Assembly: GCF_040712315.1 (NCBI RefSeq)
Contig: NC_134013.1
Location: 90,464,001 to 90,528,000, forward strand
DNA length: 64,000 nt
Direction of reading: 5' to 3'
From: Castanea sativa
Taxonomy: Eukaryota > Streptophyta > Magnoliopsida > Fagales > Fagaceae
Shown here: in pieces, positions 47,470 to 58,299 of the stretch
Position numbering within the stretch: the first letter of the stretch is position 1
Layout of the letters: each line of letters begins with the position of its first letter
Program-made: the position numbers and the translations under genes
The notes under the pieces: generated by a model
Seen by the model: only the letters and a program-made list of their open reading frames with translations
The model's database searches: none
Told to the model about the DNA's origin: nothing

Positions 47470-47870
47470 AGTGAAGTAAAAAAAATGCGAGTGCGGCTTG
47501 TGTCCAGTGAAAGTTTTCACTGGACACGTTGGATTGCGGACACGTGTTCACTCTTGGACACGTGTCCAAATCCTGCCATGGGAAATTACCAGAAGTCATG
47601 GGAAATTATTTGATGGAAATAACCACCCATTATCTAACCCATGCCATGTGGAAGACAATTATATATGCATCATGGAAGAAGATTGGGACACTTATCAATA
47701 CGAGGGAAAAGAGGTAGTTAATTTCTGCGAATAACCACCCATTCTGCGGTAGTAATGCACTCGAAATAACTGCCACCCTTGCCCATAAATATAGGCCACA
47801 TTCAGAAAAGAAAGACACCTTGAACAAACCATATGCTTGTAAGTTTATGTCTCAATACTTGTATTTAAGT
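47470..47870 (+). other. possible LTR-like fragment
   Basis: Contains nested repeats of the ggacacgtgt type (47520-47575, with G-box cacgtg) and a TATA-like cataaatata at 47785 followed by a leader-like segment. No ends or genes were found, so the class cannot be assigned. Confidence 0.3.
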
Positions 47871-47891
47871 TTCATGCGAATTATACATGCT

Positions 47892-48253
47892 TGGAGTGAG
47901 ACCATTTCTCACCCTTTGCATCCTATAGAAGTTTTTTTTTTTTTTTTTTTTTTGATAGGCATCCTATAGAAGATTGAACACGAATATTGTTGACTTCTTA
48001 TGGTCATGTTTTCACTTGGTATAGGTTTTAAGCAATGGAAGGGTGTGGTTCACTGGGCTGTAAGTCTGTAACCAACAAGTAGTTGCCACGACTTTCATTA
48101 CCAATGTTCTATACACCAAATAATGACACTGGGATTTAATAAATGAGGGATACCCACCAATGTAACAAAACTATAGTTACAAGGAAGGATAAATTATACA
48201 GGCAAGAAGGACCGAGGGGGAGGGCAGAGGAAGCTTTTGAGTTGCAGCATTAG
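47892..48253 (+). pseudogene. second 2OG-Fe(II) dioxygenase fragment, heavily decayed
   Basis: 47892-47931 matches the WSETFSHPWHPTED part of exon 1 of the dioxygenase at 40326. After a gap, 48025-48253 matches its last exon: ttttaagcaatgg, a VVHWAV-like segment that keeps the distal His in one frame, LPRLSLPMFYTPNNDT, YRQEGP and EEAFEL. Exon 2 is missing and stops and frameshifts are frequent. A poly(T) insertion with 14-bp repeats interrupts the first part. It derives from the same family, about 6 kb downstream of the better copy, probably a degenerated tandem duplicate. Confidence 0.75.
47918..47972 (-). mobile_element. poly(A) micro-retroposon with 14-bp direct repeats, inside pseudogene
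   Basis: The 14-mer gcatcctatagaag is repeated perfectly at 47918-47931 and 47959-47972. Between them are 22 T and gatag, that is CTATC plus poly(A) on the minus strand. The pre-insertion site is known from the related dioxygenase exon (ggcatcctactgaagat), which has a single copy. This makes it the best-controlled example in the window. Confidence 0.8.
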
Positions 48254-48470
48254 GAATGTGGTCTTCATCTGCCTTGTATAGGTGTCTTTTTTTTAGTGGT
48301 TATAAACTCATAATAATGTACTTTGGGCTTGCATGTTGTCTATAATACAATGCTCTTACTGTCAGAAGTTAATAATTTGCAATTATTATAATTTAGAAAT
48401 ATATATATATATATTTTTTTTAAACAAATAAAAGGTTAAACTTTATAGATAAGTCGTAACTGTAAATTTT

Positions 48471-48636
48471 TTTTTAATTTTTTTTTTTTATACAAGATAG
48501 AATTCTACTCTAGCCTAATTTAAGTATATATGTGCGTGAAACTCTCTCTTGGAGACTCGAACCCCGGCCCTTGTCCCCTACACCGCACAAGCATTTATAC
48601 TTGTGGAGTGACCATCGTACCAAGGGCGTGCGGTGG
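48471..48636 (-). mobile_element. tRNA-derived SINE (copy 2)
   Basis: Reverse complement of the SINE at 45092: poly(T) at 48480-48490, tacaagatagaattctac, inverted B box gactcgaaccccgg, and ending with ccaagggcgtgcggtgg. The flanks tgtaaatttt at 48461-48470 and 48637-48646 form a 10-bp target-site duplication. Confidence 0.85.
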
Positions 48637-48690
48637 TGTAAATTTTATTTTTTTGAACGTGTGTTTGAAGTGATGTAGTAATATACGCTC

Positions 48691-48958
48691 TGTTTGTTTT
48701 GCTGGAAAACTATCTTTTCAGAAAGTTTTTCACATTTTCTAGTGTATGGTAACACAAAAAAAACTGGTCAACGGAAAACTATCTTTAATCAATGGAAAAT
48801 CCTAATAAAAATAAGGCTTGTTTTTTATAGGTTATTTTCCAAAAAAATTTTTTGGAAAACAATTTTTCTCTCACGGTACGCTCTCTCACTCTTTCTCTCT
48901 TCCATTTTCCTTTTCCTTCCTCACACCCTCACTATCACTAACTCTAGTCTCTCCTCTT

Positions 48959-48996
<38 letters not shown>

Positions 48997-49598
48997 CTCT
49001 CTCTCCATATTTCTTTTCCCCTTTATAACACAGTTCTTTGAGTAGATTTTTTTCTCTCATTGCTCAGTAATTATTTCTTTCATCTCTACCAACTTGCAAA
49101 AGAGAACATATTTGTAACAGTAATTATTTCATTCCTCTCTACCAAAATCCCAATTCTTTACTTTGAATTTCAAACTTTATTTTATTTTTTCTCTAAGAAA
49201 TTTTTAGTTTGATAGATTCCAGGTAGAAGTTTTTTTTTTTGCACATAAAAGTAGTAAAAAAAAAAAAAGAATGAATGAATAAATGAAGTAAAAGACGAAA
49301 ATTTTAAACATAGTACCTATATGGCTCTAAATTACTTTTACATAGGATAATCTTTTTTGTTGAGAGATACATTATGCAGATACTATGTAGTGTGATATAT
49401 TATGTAGATGCATTATATAAATACATAATTTTGAGTAATATTACAGATTTTTGGTTGACCATAGCAGACAATTAGTGTACTAGACAATTAAAAGTTATTG
49501 TTATTTGTACTTATTAAAGATGTATTCTCCTGTCAATTTTATGTATATAGACAAATGGTTGATATATGTGTGTATGGGTGTGTGTGTGTGGACGTTCC

Positions 49599-49664
<66 letters not shown>

Positions 49665-49972
49665 CAAAATGAGTGGTAGAGATCATGAAAATTTAACAAC
49701 TAATTTTGATTATATCCATTGTCAAAATTTTAGCATGAAAACCAAATTCATTCTTGGTTTTTTGTTATTATTTATATTGATTATATTAGTTGGTTTAGAT
49801 AATACACATGTTTTAAATTACACAAGAAATATAAAAAATAAAAATAAAAATTTGCATACCAAACACCAGAAAACATTCTCAAGCTCATTTTCAAAGTCGT
49901 TACTAAACACTAGAAAATGATATAGTTTTCTAGAAAATGCTATTTGGAAAATGAATCATTTTCCAAAAAACG
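48691..49972. mobile_element. non-autonomous TIR element with internal (TA)n tracts
   Basis: The left arm has ggaaaactatcttttc, cattttctagtgtatggtaac and ttattttccaaaaa. The right arm carries the inverses gttactaaacactagaaaatg, agttttctagaaaatg and gaatcattttccaaaaaa. (AT)n tracts lie at 48961-48992 (followed by (CT)n) and 49604-49662. There is no transposase. Exact ends and target duplication were not resolved. Confidence 0.5.
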
Positions 49973-52196
49973 TTGATGCTGAATTAAACAAAGTGATAGA
50001 GAAAAGTTTGAGTGTGAGAAATAAAATGAACATGAGGGGAAAAATGCTAAATTTTAGGAGTTTTCTTGATTTTTTTTATTTTTTAAATAGAGGGTGTTTT
50101 ACTTTTATTCGGATGAAAAAGGAATTTAAAAAAAAGCTAAATTTTAGATAATAAAAAGATGAACGTGAAGGGAAAAAAATTCCTAAATTTTAAGAATTCT
50201 CTTTTTGAATTCAAAATGAAATTTGTTATTTAACATTTATGATCATAATTCTAAGAGAGGTTATCCTTCATTCATAAGGGTATTTTTGAACCATATAAAA
50301 GTCCAGTTCAAAAAAGGAAATCTTTAAAAAAAAATTATTTTTTAGATACTTTTTGCATGAATATCTGGATATTATATTGTAGTCCATAAGATGTATTTAT
50401 GTAACTTAAGTATGAGAATGAAATTTGCATAAAAAAAAAAATTAATCACAAGCCCTTTGTAAATTGCTAAACTTTTGCTGTCCATGTATCCTAACTATAT
50501 TCTTTAGTGGATTATTGACCGCTTGGAGGGTGGCGGAGAGGTTTTACGCTGAGGGCTTCGGTTTTCTTTTCGATAACACATCGTTGTGTTGTCCTTGTGT
50601 TTGCATCTCTCTTCCCTTAATCTTTGCCATTTAATTTCTGTTGTGGATGTAATTTTATTTGGTTTAGATTATGTTATTAATTCTGTTATAAGCTTATGTT
50701 CATTTTTCGCACATACTTTGTTTGATATTAAGCTTGAATTGGTAATTTGTAATTTGGGGGTCTAAGCGTTCAAAGGTTATTTACACGCTTTTTGAACTTT
50801 CACATATTTATATTAATGAAATGACATAATAGAAAGCAAATTAAAAGATATGCAGTGGTGAATTATAGTTGAGCATGTATCTCTTTTCACACTTCCAATA
50901 CAAATCCAGTACATAATTCTAGCATAATATGGCTTGCTAGAAAATATATCAACTATTTTTCTCAAAGCTAGAGTACAGTAACAATCTCACAGTCGTGTTA
51001 ATGAAGTCAAACACCCTTCTTCAGTCTACGCTCACCCTTGAGTCTGGGGGTATAATGTACTAAGGACACGGCTTGCAAACTGATATCTTAATTAAGAAAT
51101 ATATTATATTATTGATGTAGCATCAATCACATTAATTCATTGCTATTTTAAACACTTAAAACTATAAAGCTCTTGTAATAAAATTGTTCTGGATACTAAA
51201 ATGGGGGAAAAATCGTATAGCATGAAGATGAAGAAACCCAAACAAACTTACGGGTTCACATACAACATTTTATGCTCTGTTTGGTGGCTGTGACATCTTA
51301 GGGAGGACCAAAAAAAAAAAAATCTTATAGAATCTTCAAATTTTAAGCTTGCTCAACAAGTAAAGGAAGTGTTGAAGGCCTACTAAATCAATCCATCCTT
51401 TTCTTCCAAGTGTGACGAGCCCGAGGTTTCTTTTCCACATTGGTACTTCACCAACAACTTATGTTCCAGTTCCTAGTCTCAGAACACGGATATCCATATG
51501 TATCATAGCTTTCATAATGAAAGGGGATGTTAATCAAAAGATAATTACCGTATAAACCTTATGGTGGCCTTCATGCAGGCAGAATCATGTGTTTATTTTC
51601 TCAGGCAGAATGAAAAAGGTATCTATTTTTAGTGAATCCGAATAATATTATTGATGATCAAAAGCATAATTCAGAGCAAAGAGCCTAAGAAGACTCAAGA
51701 CACCAGCAGAAAGAGAGTACACTCATGTCTGCAAAGACACATGAAACCCATTACAAAACAGCTCACACCAACTCTAGCTAAATGTGAGCCTAATTATAAA
51801 ATTCCTCATGATAAAATTTGAGAATTTTTTTTTTAAAATCATATATATATATATTTCTAAAATAGTCCAATGGGAAAAGAGCCATAGAGATGAACCCAAT
51901 CAGTAATATTTATCATAATAAGTAAAAGTCACTAGGAATTGCATAAAACAAAAATGAAGACATTGGTTTGGACGTTTGGTACTTTGGCATCAAATTAAAA
52001 TGAAAAGTTTAGGAATTTCATACCGTTTGTGGAGAGATTCCCTCGGAAATCTGTCAACGGAGAGAGAGAAGAAAGCTTTGATTCACTCTGCCCAGGTCTC
52101 GCTGGAGCTGCCTTTGCGTTGTGGTGAAGAGAGTTTTCACCGATAGAAAAAGCAATTTCGGGAGGAAGGTAGCATGGGGAAGAGAGATAAATTTGA
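49973..52196. other. intergenic, no gene recognised
   Basis: AT-rich sequence with scattered short frames. No family resemblance, splice structure or clear repeat was seen apart from homopolymer runs and a short tatatatat near 51841. Confidence 0.6.
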
Positions 52197-52413
52197 ATCC
52201 GTTTGGATAGAACTTATTGCTGAAAATTGAAAACTGAAAACTGAAAATACTGTACAAAAATAATTTTTAATGTGTAAAAATTACTGTTCATCCCAAAAAG
52301 TACTGTTCATTGGCCTAAAATCACTGTTCATGGCCAATGAACAGTAACATATGCGCGTGGAAAAAAAAAAAAAAAAAAAACGTGGACGCAGCTGGAAAAC
52401 GCTGCATCCAAAC
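52197..52413. mobile_element. MITE-like element, family B (copy 2)
   Basis: Starts cgtttggatagaac and ends gctgcatccaaacg, giving cgtttggat inverted termini. The interior has four actgttcat-type motifs in both orientations and gaaaactgaaaactgaaaa, shared with 29495-29710. No coding potential. Confidence 0.6.
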
Positions 52414-52575
52414 GTATTCAAAGGGTGCAGAGCTCGGCCACAGAGAGTGAGGGTGAGAAAAGAATAAAAAATTTAACTTTGCCCATAGGGCATAGCTAAA
52501 ACTTTATAAGATATAGCAATATAGTATATAGTGGTATTATATAATATTATTATATTTAAAGATTGTGTCAAAAAC

Positions 52576-52612
52576 TCATAGCAGTTTTGAAAAAAAAAAT
52601 CATAGCAATTTT
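52576..52612 (+). mobile_element. poly(A) micro-retroposon, 13-bp direct repeats with one mismatch
   Basis: tcatagcagtttt at 52576-52588 and tcatagcaatttt at 52600-52612 flank G plus ten A. The repeat has one mismatch, so it may be older or a simple slippage duplication. Confidence 0.4.
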
Positions 52613-52676
52613 AGAAAAAAATTTATAAAAAATTCTATGTTCTTTGCAGTTAGCGTTACTCCATTTTAAAGGACAA

Positions 52677-53058
52677 GGGCAAATTACAACTTATCCACTT
52701 GTGGTTTGGCTGAAATTTAAATTACCTACTTGTGGTTTAAAATTTGACATTTTACCTACTTAAAGTTAGATCAATTAGATTTCCATAACTCATCTTTATT
52801 AAAAACATGACTGAATATGTAATTTTGCTCAACTTTTATATCTTTCTTCTTCAAAAATACAAAAAACATAAAAATAAAAATAAAATATCAAATAAGATAA
52901 AAAAGAATCTAACGGAATACTTGTATCATGGGATTTCAAACCACAGGTAGGTAACTTACAGTCAAACTTCAGGTGAATAAAGTGTTAATTTTCAAACCAC
53001 ACATAGACAACTTAAATTTCAACAAAACCACAAAGTGTGTAAGTTGTAGTTTGCAAAG
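52677..53058. mobile_element. fold-back MITE (long inverted arms)
   Basis: The left arm (gcaaattacaacttatccac, acttgtggtttgg, gaaatttaaattacct) is repeated inverted on the right (agttgtagtttgcaaagtg, aaccacaaagtgtg, cttaaatttcaac), over roughly 120 bp with divergence. The centre is A/T-rich. No coding potential; target duplication not resolved. Confidence 0.65.
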
Positions 53059-54371
53059 TGGAATGGCCACGTATATATGACACTAAACCAAGTTAAAGAA
53101 ATTGTTGCTGTGTTATGGAGAGAAAAAAAATTTACAAAGAGTGTTTAACGAAAAATAAAATAAAAGAATGGCCAAGAGTGTATATCATTATCTGTCAATA
53201 ATCTACATGAGCTTCATGGGAAATCCAGTTCAAGTCTTACGATGAATTTTGCGAGAACTTTAATTTAGTCTTCTTTCTCATCTTTCATGGGGTCCATCTT
53301 TCATGATTTCATCCCCAATCATGGTGAGAAATTCTGCTTCCAAAATTCTGTGACACTGCATTATTTTTTACTTGAGCACTGACAAATTCATTGGTTCTAT
53401 ATCATCTTTATGTGCATCTCAATGGAGGATAAGATTTGAGGACAATAACTTCTCTAGTTAAAATCACTAGTTCAATTCCCATGCAAGTTTTACTTTCCAA
53501 AATTCTGCTTTCAATTATTATTATTTTTTTTCACTAAGCAAGTTTTGCTTTGCATAATTCTGCTTTAAATTCACCAATTTAATTCACAAGTACATGATTA
53601 AATTTTAAGCAAAAGTATCAACTGGTGCCATTTGATGAGTTGAAACATCTTGTTGACAAAAAGGTTTCAAAATGTTTAAAATGAGTTTTATTGTTTGTTT
53701 AAAATTATTTTATAACCTATTTGGTTTTTTATTTTTATTTATTTATTTATAAAACTTGATAGTTACAAGGGGGAGTGGCGATTTAAATTCTAGATGTCTA
53801 TTGAAAATACCAAAAAATGCTTGTTAAACTATAAGATTCTTCACCTTTTTAATAAAAAGTTAGTCTTACATGATAAGCATTTATCATTAACATAAATTAA
53901 TTTTTTTCTTTTACATATGATTTTCTATTTACAGTAAGTTTTTTCATTTATTTGTAAAATATATTCCATATTTAAAATATTTATTTAACTTATATATAAT
54001 TCTTGTTTAAGTTGCATAATACCCTAGCATCTAAAAAATAAAAGTAATGTCCTTGTATTGAAAGCTATAAACACGGTCCAATTCCACCTGTTATAATTTC
54101 AGACAAACGAAAAGAAGTAAAAAAATTTAAAATATATAAATATAATTGCATATTAAAATATCAAAGCTAGTTGTAAATGAAAACAACATATTTTAATATA
54201 ATCTTACAATAACATCATTGCGAATATGAAATAGTACAAACATCTTACCTGACAAAGCTCGTGCCCAATTGCAAGGATACACTTTTATTTTGCTCTTATA
54301 ATATGAAAGCAAAAAAGAAAAACAGAGTTATTTATGGCTGTATGTATTGCTCCTCATAGTGAAAGCCATCC
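53059..54371. other. 3' flank of the receptor-like protein gene, no other gene
   Basis: AT-rich sequence with no recognisable coding or repeat structure. Confidence 0.6.
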
Positions 54372-57300
54372 CTACTGCCTCTGCCCCACATTCCTATGTG
54401 CTCGGATTCCTCGGTACTGTTTTCCTCCAAGGTACAGCTGTGGGAAGATCCTGAATAAAATGTCATCAACGTGTTTGCAATACTGAATCCTCCACCTCTT
54501 ACAAAACACAAGAGGCCAAATGATCATCCCCAAGCCAAAAAAAAATCCCAGCTCCAAACTTAAGTAATTCCAGTCAATTAAAGGCCAAGAATTTGAGTCA
54601 TTATCTTCAGATGTTGGAGGCGATGACCTTGGCTCTGCAAATGCGCATTTTGTCTTCAAAGGACACCCATATAGTCCTTTGTTCCCTTCAAAGGAAGATT
54701 CCAAAAATGTAGCAAATTGCTTGATGTATGGAATTGGCCCAACTAATTGATTAAATGAGAGGTTTAGGACTGACAAGAAAATAAGACCATCTGCTAGTTG
54801 CACAGGGATTTCCCCTATAAGCTTGTTGCTTGATAAGTCTAGTGACTCAAGTTGACTTAATTTTCCCAGAGATGGTGGGATTCGGCCTGTGAAAGCATTG
54901 TGCGACAAGTTGAGAATATGCAAGGATTTGAGTATTCCTATTTCTTCTGGTATGGGCCCTTCAAGACTGTTGCATGAAATGTCAATTGAAGTGAAAATAG
55001 TAAGAATCTTCACCAACTCAATCACTTGACCTTTAATGGTAATTGTTATTACATCTTGATAATAATCCTTAACGATAAAGGATGTTATAGGATCGAGGTA
55101 ATGGATATAGGATTCTTCGAAATGGAGGTCATTGAGCTCTGACTGAGCCTCATTATCAACCATCATTGCCTTTGAGTTAGGCAGGGTATTTATTGATATC
55201 TTACCACTAAAGTTGTTAGAGGCTAGATCTACAATTTGAAGCATTGGCCAAGTAACATTTGGCCCTCCACAACCAACATACCCATAAAATTTGTTCGATT
55301 GCAATACAAGGACGCGCAAATTAGATATGCCTTTTAAGTAACATGGGAAGACATCATGTATCTGGTTGTTCCCAATGTCCAATACCTCCAAATTTGTGCA
55401 ATTGGCAAGAGACTTTGGTACCAAACCTTCTAGTAGGTTTTTATTGACATTCAGAGTTTGTAAACTACAATCACTTGGAAATGTATCAGATATTTTGCCA
55501 GTGAGGTTGTTTCTCCCTAAATGCAGAACCCTTAAACCATTACTCATTGAAGAGATGCAATGGGGAATTGTTCCATTTATGGAGTTATTAGACAGATCTA
55601 GAACTCTAAGAGATGTAGCATTGCATATTGATTCAGGGATTTGCCCATGGAATTTATTGCTTGAAAGAGATAAGAAACCACTGTGAATGTTGTCAGTCCA
55701 TGACAAGTCCAGCGCTGGTATAACAGAGTTGAAATTATTCCTTGACAAGTCCAGATAAAAAAAAAATGGTAGGGGAGTTGGGAGTTGCCCTTGGAGTTGG
55801 TTGGAGTGAAGGTCTAGAAAAACTAATGAATGAAGATTGAGTAAAAGTCCCTCAAGGTAGTTACATGAGAGATTTACATAATTCAGTGCAGGAAGTTTCC
55901 AAAACCAGTTGGGTATCTCTCCATGCATCTGATTATTTGAAAGGTCTAGCTTAGATAAAGATGTTTGGTTTCTCAAGAATTCAGGAAATGTTTTCAACTT
56001 GTTAGAAGCCAAAACCAATGTCTCAATTTTGGGAAAGGAGGATAATAAGGAATTAGTCCCATTATATTCAATCAACAAGTTGTTTTTGGAAATATCTAGA
56101 CTGGTAAGATTTCTCAACTGCTGAATCACATTAAGCTGTAAAGAGCCATTAAAGTTGTTTGAAGAAACTGTTAGGCTATAAAGACCTTGGAGTTCAAAGA
56201 TAGACATGGGAATTGGCCCTTCCAAGTGATTGCTACTCAAATCAAGTTCTTCCAGTAGGAAAGAAGAAACATGTGAAAATTCATGAAGTTGACCAGAAAA
56301 ATGGTTGTTGCTAAGATGCAATTTTCGCAATGATGGAAGAGAAAAAAGAGACGCCGGAATACTCCCTTCAAGTGAATTGTGATGCAAATAAAGGCCCACT
56401 AGCCTCTGAAGCTCTTTCCAGTGAGCAAAAGTAATCTTACCTGTCAAATGATTATAAGAAAGATCTATCATGGTCAGATTCTTTGCCATGCTGAATGATG
56501 GAATTGGTCCGGTGAAATAATTTACTGACATGTTCAAATAAACCAATTGAGTAAGGTTTGCCATGGAGCTTGGGATTAATCCATTGAAATTGCACCTTGA
56601 AAGATCCATTTCAAATAACCTTTTAAGGCTGCCAATAGAATCAGGAAGTGTCCCTGAAAAGTTTGTACCTGTAAGCAGCAGTGACTGAAGAGAACCATTT
56701 GGATAAAATTCTGGCAAAGAACCTTGAAGTAGCTCATTATTTGATAAGTCTACCGTCTGCAGTGTTGGAACCTGGAAGATCTTTTTTGGAAATTGTCCAT
56801 TCAATCCACAAGAACGGAGATTCAAGGATGTCAAATTTCTGAAATCTGCAAAAAATTCTGGAACTGGAGCAGAAATATTGTTATGGTTGAGATTAATTAT
56901 TTTGAGAGACTGAAGCTTCTGTAAGGAGGATTCAGGTTGCCCCTGAAGATCACAATATGACATGCTCAACACTCTTAGATTTGGCAGTGAAGATGATAAG
57001 GCCTGACACCACTCTTTCCCTTCACATGCTATAATTACACCATCAAGATAAAGTTCCTCAAGGCGCGTGAGATTCTGAACTAGCGTAGCTAAATTTGGGT
57101 CTAGAAGTGTCAGCTCTATTTCAAAAGAGATGAAAGACAAATCAAGAGTAACTAACCTTATGAGGCGTGAAATCTCAACGGGAATTTGCCCCGTAAAGCC
57201 AGAATGTGACAAATTCAAATATCTCAAATTTGTCAGCTTTCCAAATTCCGGTGGAATATGAGAAGGTTCGACGTTTTCATAAACCAAATTCAGGTGCTCG

Positions 57301-57599
57301 AGATAATGAAGACGGAAAAGGCTACTTGAACTGTCAAGTCCATCATAAATTGATTCGCCATCGAGGTTGAGACCGACAACATGTCCCTTGCTGCAGGTTA
57401 CTCCTTCCCACGAACAGCAATCAACACTTTCGTTCCAACGCACCAGTTTCGTGGAAAACTCACTCTCGAACGCGAGGCTGTTCTTGAATTCGAGCAAATA
57501 GGATCTTTGATCTCCAAGACATTGACCAGACACGGAAAACATGAGGGTAAGTGAGCATATGAGTATCTGGAGAAGCCCAGAAAAGAGTGGAATTCTCAT
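54372..57599 (-). CDS. LRR receptor-like protein (Ve1/Cf-type), intact and intronless
   Basis: The product has 1075 residues, starting MRIPLFSGLLQILICSLTLM. This ATG (57599) puts a typical signal peptide (about 1-26) at the N-terminus; the frame stays open 55 codons further upstream but that part is not family-like. Mature start QCLGDQRSYLLEFKNSL, then an LRR N-cap with the paired cysteines of SVDCCSWEGVTCSKGHVVGL. About thirty extracellular LRRs of the LxxLxxLxLSxNxxxGxIP type follow, with many N-x-S/T glycosylation sites. They are broken by an island ending near YYQDVITITIKGQVIELV, and then come the conserved IDISCNSLEGPIPEEIG and SFEGNKGLYGCPLKTKC. An acidic juxtamembrane stretch leads to a transmembrane helix (about 1011-1033) with a GxxxG motif in GFFFGLGMIIW, and a 42-residue cytoplasmic tail without kinase. 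Such proteins sit in the plasma membrane, pair with SOBIR1-type kinases and sense apoplastic pathogen molecules. Order and wording closely follow the Ve1 group; the ligand is unknown. Confidence 0.94.
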   Translation of the reverse strand: MRIPLFSGLLQILICSLTLMFSVSGQCLGDQRSYLLEFKNSLAFESEFSTKLVRWNESVDCCSWEGVTCSKGHVVGLNLDGESIYDGLDSSSSLFRLHYLEHLNLVYENVEPSHIPPEFGKLTNLRYLNLSHSGFTGQIPVEISRLIRLVTLDLSFISFEIELTLLDPNLATLVQNLTRLEELYLDGVIIACEGKEWCQALSSSLPNLRVLSMSYCDLQGQPESSLQKLQSLKIINLNHNNISAPVPEFFADFRNLTSLNLRSCGLNGQFPKKIFQVPTLQTVDLSNNELLQGSLPEFYPNGSLQSLLLTGTNFSGTLPDSIGSLKRLFEMDLSRCNFNGLIPSSMANLTQLVYLNMSVNYFTGPIPSFSMAKNLTMIDLSYNHLTGKITFAHWKELQRLVGLYLHHNSLEGSIPASLFSLPSLRKLHLSNNHFSGQLHEFSHVSSFLLEELDLSSNHLEGPIPMSIFELQGLYSLTVSSNNFNGSLQLNVIQQLRNLTSLDISKNNLLIEYNGTNSLLSSFPKIETLVLASNKLKTFPEFLRNQTSLSKLDLSNNQMHGEIPNWFWKLPALNYVNLSCNYLEGLLLNLHSLVFLDLHSNQLQGQLPTPLPFFFYLDLSRNNFNSVIPALDLSWTDNIHSGFLSLSSNKFHGQIPESICNATSLRVLDLSNNSINGTIPHCISSMSNGLRVLHLGRNNLTGKISDTFPSDCSLQTLNVNKNLLEGLVPKSLANCTNLEVLDIGNNQIHDVFPCYLKGISNLRVLVLQSNKFYGYVGCGGPNVTWPMLQIVDLASNNFSGKISINTLPNSKAMMVDNEAQSELNDLHFEESYIHYLDPITSFIVKDYYQDVITITIKGQVIELVKILTIFTSIDISCNSLEGPIPEEIGILKSLHILNLSHNAFTGRIPPSLGKLSQLESLDLSSNKLIGEIPVQLADGLIFLSVLNLSFNQLVGPIPYIKQFATFLESSFEGNKGLYGCPLKTKCAFAEPRSSPPTSEDNDSNSWPLIDWNYLSLELGFFFGLGMIIWPLVFCKRWRIQYCKHVDDILFRIFPQLYLGGKQYRGIRAHRNVGQRQ

Positions 57600-58150
57600 T
57601 GGATGATTTAAAAATAAACACTCAAAACAGTAAAGATTTGAAGGTCTGATGAAATTAATGGTGTGTTGAGGAGTGTAAATCGTCATGAACATGATGGCCC
57701 TTTTAACCTGTGTCAAGTAGTGGTGGACCAAAACCAACTCGGTTTTGCATGGGACGACAGTCAAAAGTTGTTGCTATTTCACCGTAATTGATGGAGGTCA
57801 CTACTTTTGCCATGGAATTAATATTTTAAAACAATGTAGTGGTTCCAATTTCTTTTCTTTGCAATCGAAAGTCCTTGCCTTTTCAGTTAATTGAGGAGGG
57901 TAGGTACACTAGCCATGGGATTAAAAATTTAAAACCCATGACTTTCGGTCGGAAGATTATGTGAGTGATTCTTGGCGCAATATCATAATGGCCGAAGATT
58001 TGAAAGCTGAGTCCACTCCACACATAACAAAATTCTAGGATGAAAGAAAAAGAAAAAGAAAATTAATAATAAAAGTAATAAAAAAGAGAAAGAAAAGCCA
58101 ATCTGGTCTGTCACTGCTGCTACCACAACGTGAGAATGCTTGTCTCAGCA
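57600..58150 (-). promoter_or_regulatory. upstream region of the receptor-like protein gene, parental to local duplicates
   Basis: Non-coding 5' flank (minus-strand gene). Blocks such as ggttttgcatgggacgac, gttgctatttcaccgtaatt, ggttccaatttcttttctttg, ggccgaagatttgaaagctg and gccaatctggtctgtcactg are repeated one or more times between 60085 and 62060. No reliable TATA box was chosen. Confidence 0.5.
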
Positions 58151-58299
58151 ATCTTGTTCAAATTTATATGTACTACACAATCTCTTTGATTTTCTTCTTT
58201 ACTACAGAAGTATAGAGGTTTTTTTTTTTTCCCCCCTTTTCTTTTTTTAGAAAAACCTAAAATGAAAAATGATATCTATAAATGGGAACATTCTTTTGA

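Noticed and set aside
57600..57764. Fifty-five extra N-terminal residues on the receptor-like protein
   Set aside because: They precede a clean signal peptide, are not family-like, and the region is duplicated elsewhere as non-coding flank.
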